A stretch of DNA of 15,057 nucleotides from Bacillota bacterium. GTDB lineage: Bacteria; Bacillota; Clostridia; Oscillospirales; Oscillospiraceae. A program made the position numbers and the translations under genes. The stretch is from positions 1-15,057 of the forward strand of contig JAGFXS010000014.1 in the NCBI GenBank assembly GCA_017861415.1. The letters are read 5' to 3'. Under the pieces are notes generated by a model. That model was not told where the DNA came from and did not search any database. It was given only the letters and a program-made list of their open reading frames with translations. Shown here one piece after another: positions 13,788-15,057 of the stretch. How positions within the stretch are numbered: position 1 is the first letter of the stretch; every line of letters starts with the position of its first letter.

Positions 13788-15057
13788 TTAGGACATGGAC
13801 TCCCATTCCCGCAAATCACGTTTCTTGATTTTGCCACTGATGGTTTTCGGCATTTCCCGAACTACCTCCAGCTGGCGAATCCACTTGTACTCTGAGGTGC
13901 GCTCGTTACAAAAACGGCGGATATCCTTTTTTAGCTCCGCTGTCTCATCAACGCCGGGTGCCAAAAGGACAAAAGCCTTGATAGCTTGCCCTCTCAGGGG
14001 ATCCGGAACGCCTACCACAGAACATTCCATCACGGCTGGATGTTCCATGAGGACGTTTTCAATCTCAAAGGGGCCCACCCGATAGCCGCCGGTTTTGATA
14101 ATGTCATCAGCCCGGCCATTGAACCAGAAGTAACCATCCTCATCCTGCCAGGCGGTGTCTCCTGTGTGGTAGACGCCTCCCCGCCAGACATAGCGGTACA
14201 GCTCCTCGTTGTTGCAGTAGCTGTAGAAGAGCCCAGTAGGACGCTGTCCGTGTTCGTCGGGGAGCACGACAAGCTCTCCCACCTCTCCGGGGGGGACAGG
14301 GTTGCCCTCACTGTCCTGAAGGGCGATCCGGTATAGGGGCGTGGGTTTGCCCATAGAACCTGGCTTTAAGGCGCTGCACGACAGGTTCACCAGAAGGGGA
14401 GTTGACTCCGTCTGCCCGTAGCCCTCCATGATGGTTAGACCGGTGGCCTCCCTAAACTTATAAAAGACCTCGGGATTGAGAGCCTCCCCTGCAGTGGTGA
14501 CATGCCGCAGACTTTTCATGGGGACAAGTCCTGTCTTCACCAGATAGCGGTAGATGGTGGGGGGCGCACAGAAGCTGGTTACCTGATACCGATTAATTAC
14601 CCCCATCAGCTGCCTGGGGTCAAAGCTATCGAAGTCGAAGACCATGACGGCGGAACCTACCAGCCACTGGCCGTAGAGCTTTCCCCAGGAGGCTTTCGCC
14701 CAGCCGGTCTCTGCCACGGTAAAGTGGAGTCCACCGTCAAAGGCCTTTTGCCAGTGTCGTGCGGTGAGGATGTGAGCCAGGGAATAGGCGTGGTTGTGGA
14801 TGACGCCCTTTGGATAACCTGTTGTGCCAGAGGTAAAATAGGCAAACATGGGCTCCTGGGCTAGGGTGTCCACCCGGGCAAGAGAATCAGAAGCGGACGC
14901 CATGGCTTCGGTCAAGTTTACACAACCGGGATGGGCTGTGCGCACGGTGAAAATGGTCTGAAGCTCCGGCGCAGCCGCTTGGGCCTCCAGAAAATGATCG
15001 GGGGCGTGGTCCTCACAGGTGCATACGGCGGCCTTCATATGCCCTTCTTTTACCCGG
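13788..15057 (-). CDS. AMP-forming acyl-CoA synthetase, medium-chain (ACSM)-like, N-terminus beyond the window
   Basis: The reading frame is open to the window edge: upstream of Met 15038 it continues in frame as RVKEGH, so this Met is internal. Family members have about 550 residues, so roughly the first quarter is missing. The visible part has the ANL-superfamily motifs in order: the phosphate-binding loop TSGTTGYPKGV, the GYGQTES adenine motif, YHTGDTAW, the hinge region GRADDIIKTGGYRVGPFEIEN, and the catalytic-lysine motif PKTISGKIKKRDLRE near the end. The stretch AETGWAKASWGKLYGQW and FCAPPTIYRYLV match the medium-chain acyl-CoA synthetase branch better than acetyl-CoA synthetase. The enzyme would activate a fatty or aromatic acid to its CoA thioester by way of an acyl-AMP; the exact acid is unknown. 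Confidence 0.92.
   Translation of the reverse strand, partial: RVKEGHMKAAVCTCEDHAPDHFLEAQAAAPELQTIFTVRTAHPGCVNLTEAMASASDSLARVDTLAQEPMFAYFTSGTTGYPKGVIHNHAYSLAHILTARHWQKAFDGGLHFTVAETGWAKASWGKLYGQWLVGSAVMVFDFDSFDPRQLMGVINRYQVTSFCAPPTIYRYLVKTGLVPMKSLRHVTTAGEALNPEVFYKFREATGLTIMEGYGQTESTPLLVNLSCSALKPGSMGKPTPLYRIALQDSEGNPVPPGEVGELVVLPDEHGQRPTGLFYSYCNNEELYRYVWRGGVYHTGDTAWQDEDGYFWFNGRADDIIKTGGYRVGPFEIENVLMEHPAVMECSVVGVPDPLRGQAIKAFVLLAPGVDETAELKKDIRRFCNERTSEYKWIRQLEVVREMPKTISGKIKKRDLREWESMS

Overview
The window looks like chromosomal DNA of a low-to-mid GC Firmicute, most likely a clostridial/Peptococcaceae-type anaerobe. This is inferred from strong AGGAGG ribosome binding sites, TTG start use, sigma-A type promoters with 17-base spacers, compact U-tract terminators, an ANTAR antitermination regulator, and a secreted protein with a copper-amine-oxidase-N-like domain plus a beta-propeller. 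I cannot name the species. No rRNA, tRNA, CRISPR array, insertion sequence or phage gene was seen.

Layout. Positions 1-808 (+) hold the end of a sensor kinase gene overlapping a CitB/DcuR-type response regulator. Positions 922-1872 (+) hold a CPBP-family membrane protease, closed by a perfect two-way terminator (1873-1924). Positions 1977-6252 are a minus-strand module: a membrane transporter (4454-5956), an ANTAR-domain RNA-binding regulator (3490-4083) and a second, paralogous transporter (1977-3422). Positions 6490-8778 (+) encode a secreted beta-propeller protein, and 9079-11172 (+) a methyl-accepting chemotaxis protein. Positions 11278-12630 (-) encode a membrane-anchored lipase-like hydrolase, divergent from a HAD-family phosphatase (12846-13724, +). 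The window ends inside a medium-chain acyl-CoA synthetase gene (13788 to the edge, -).

The most interesting part is the minus-strand module. The 5' leader of transporter 2 carries two small hairpins with six-base loops (AATGAA and AATGGC, each with A at position 1 and G at position 4). The second hairpin overlaps the 5' arm of a strong intrinsic terminator (6116-6169). This is the arrangement expected for an ANTAR antitermination target. A second such leader, with one clear hexaloop hairpin (AAAGGC) overlapping another intrinsic terminator (4151-4205), precedes the ANTAR gene itself, which is followed by transporter 1. The sequence therefore suggests a self-contained circuit in which one ANTAR protein releases transcription of its own operon and of a second transporter gene. 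The regulator's receiver domain has lost the usual acidic pair, and no sensor kinase lies beside it, so its signal is unknown. The transporters look distantly like the UraA/SulP (NCS2/SLC26) fold, but their substrate cannot be read from the sequence.
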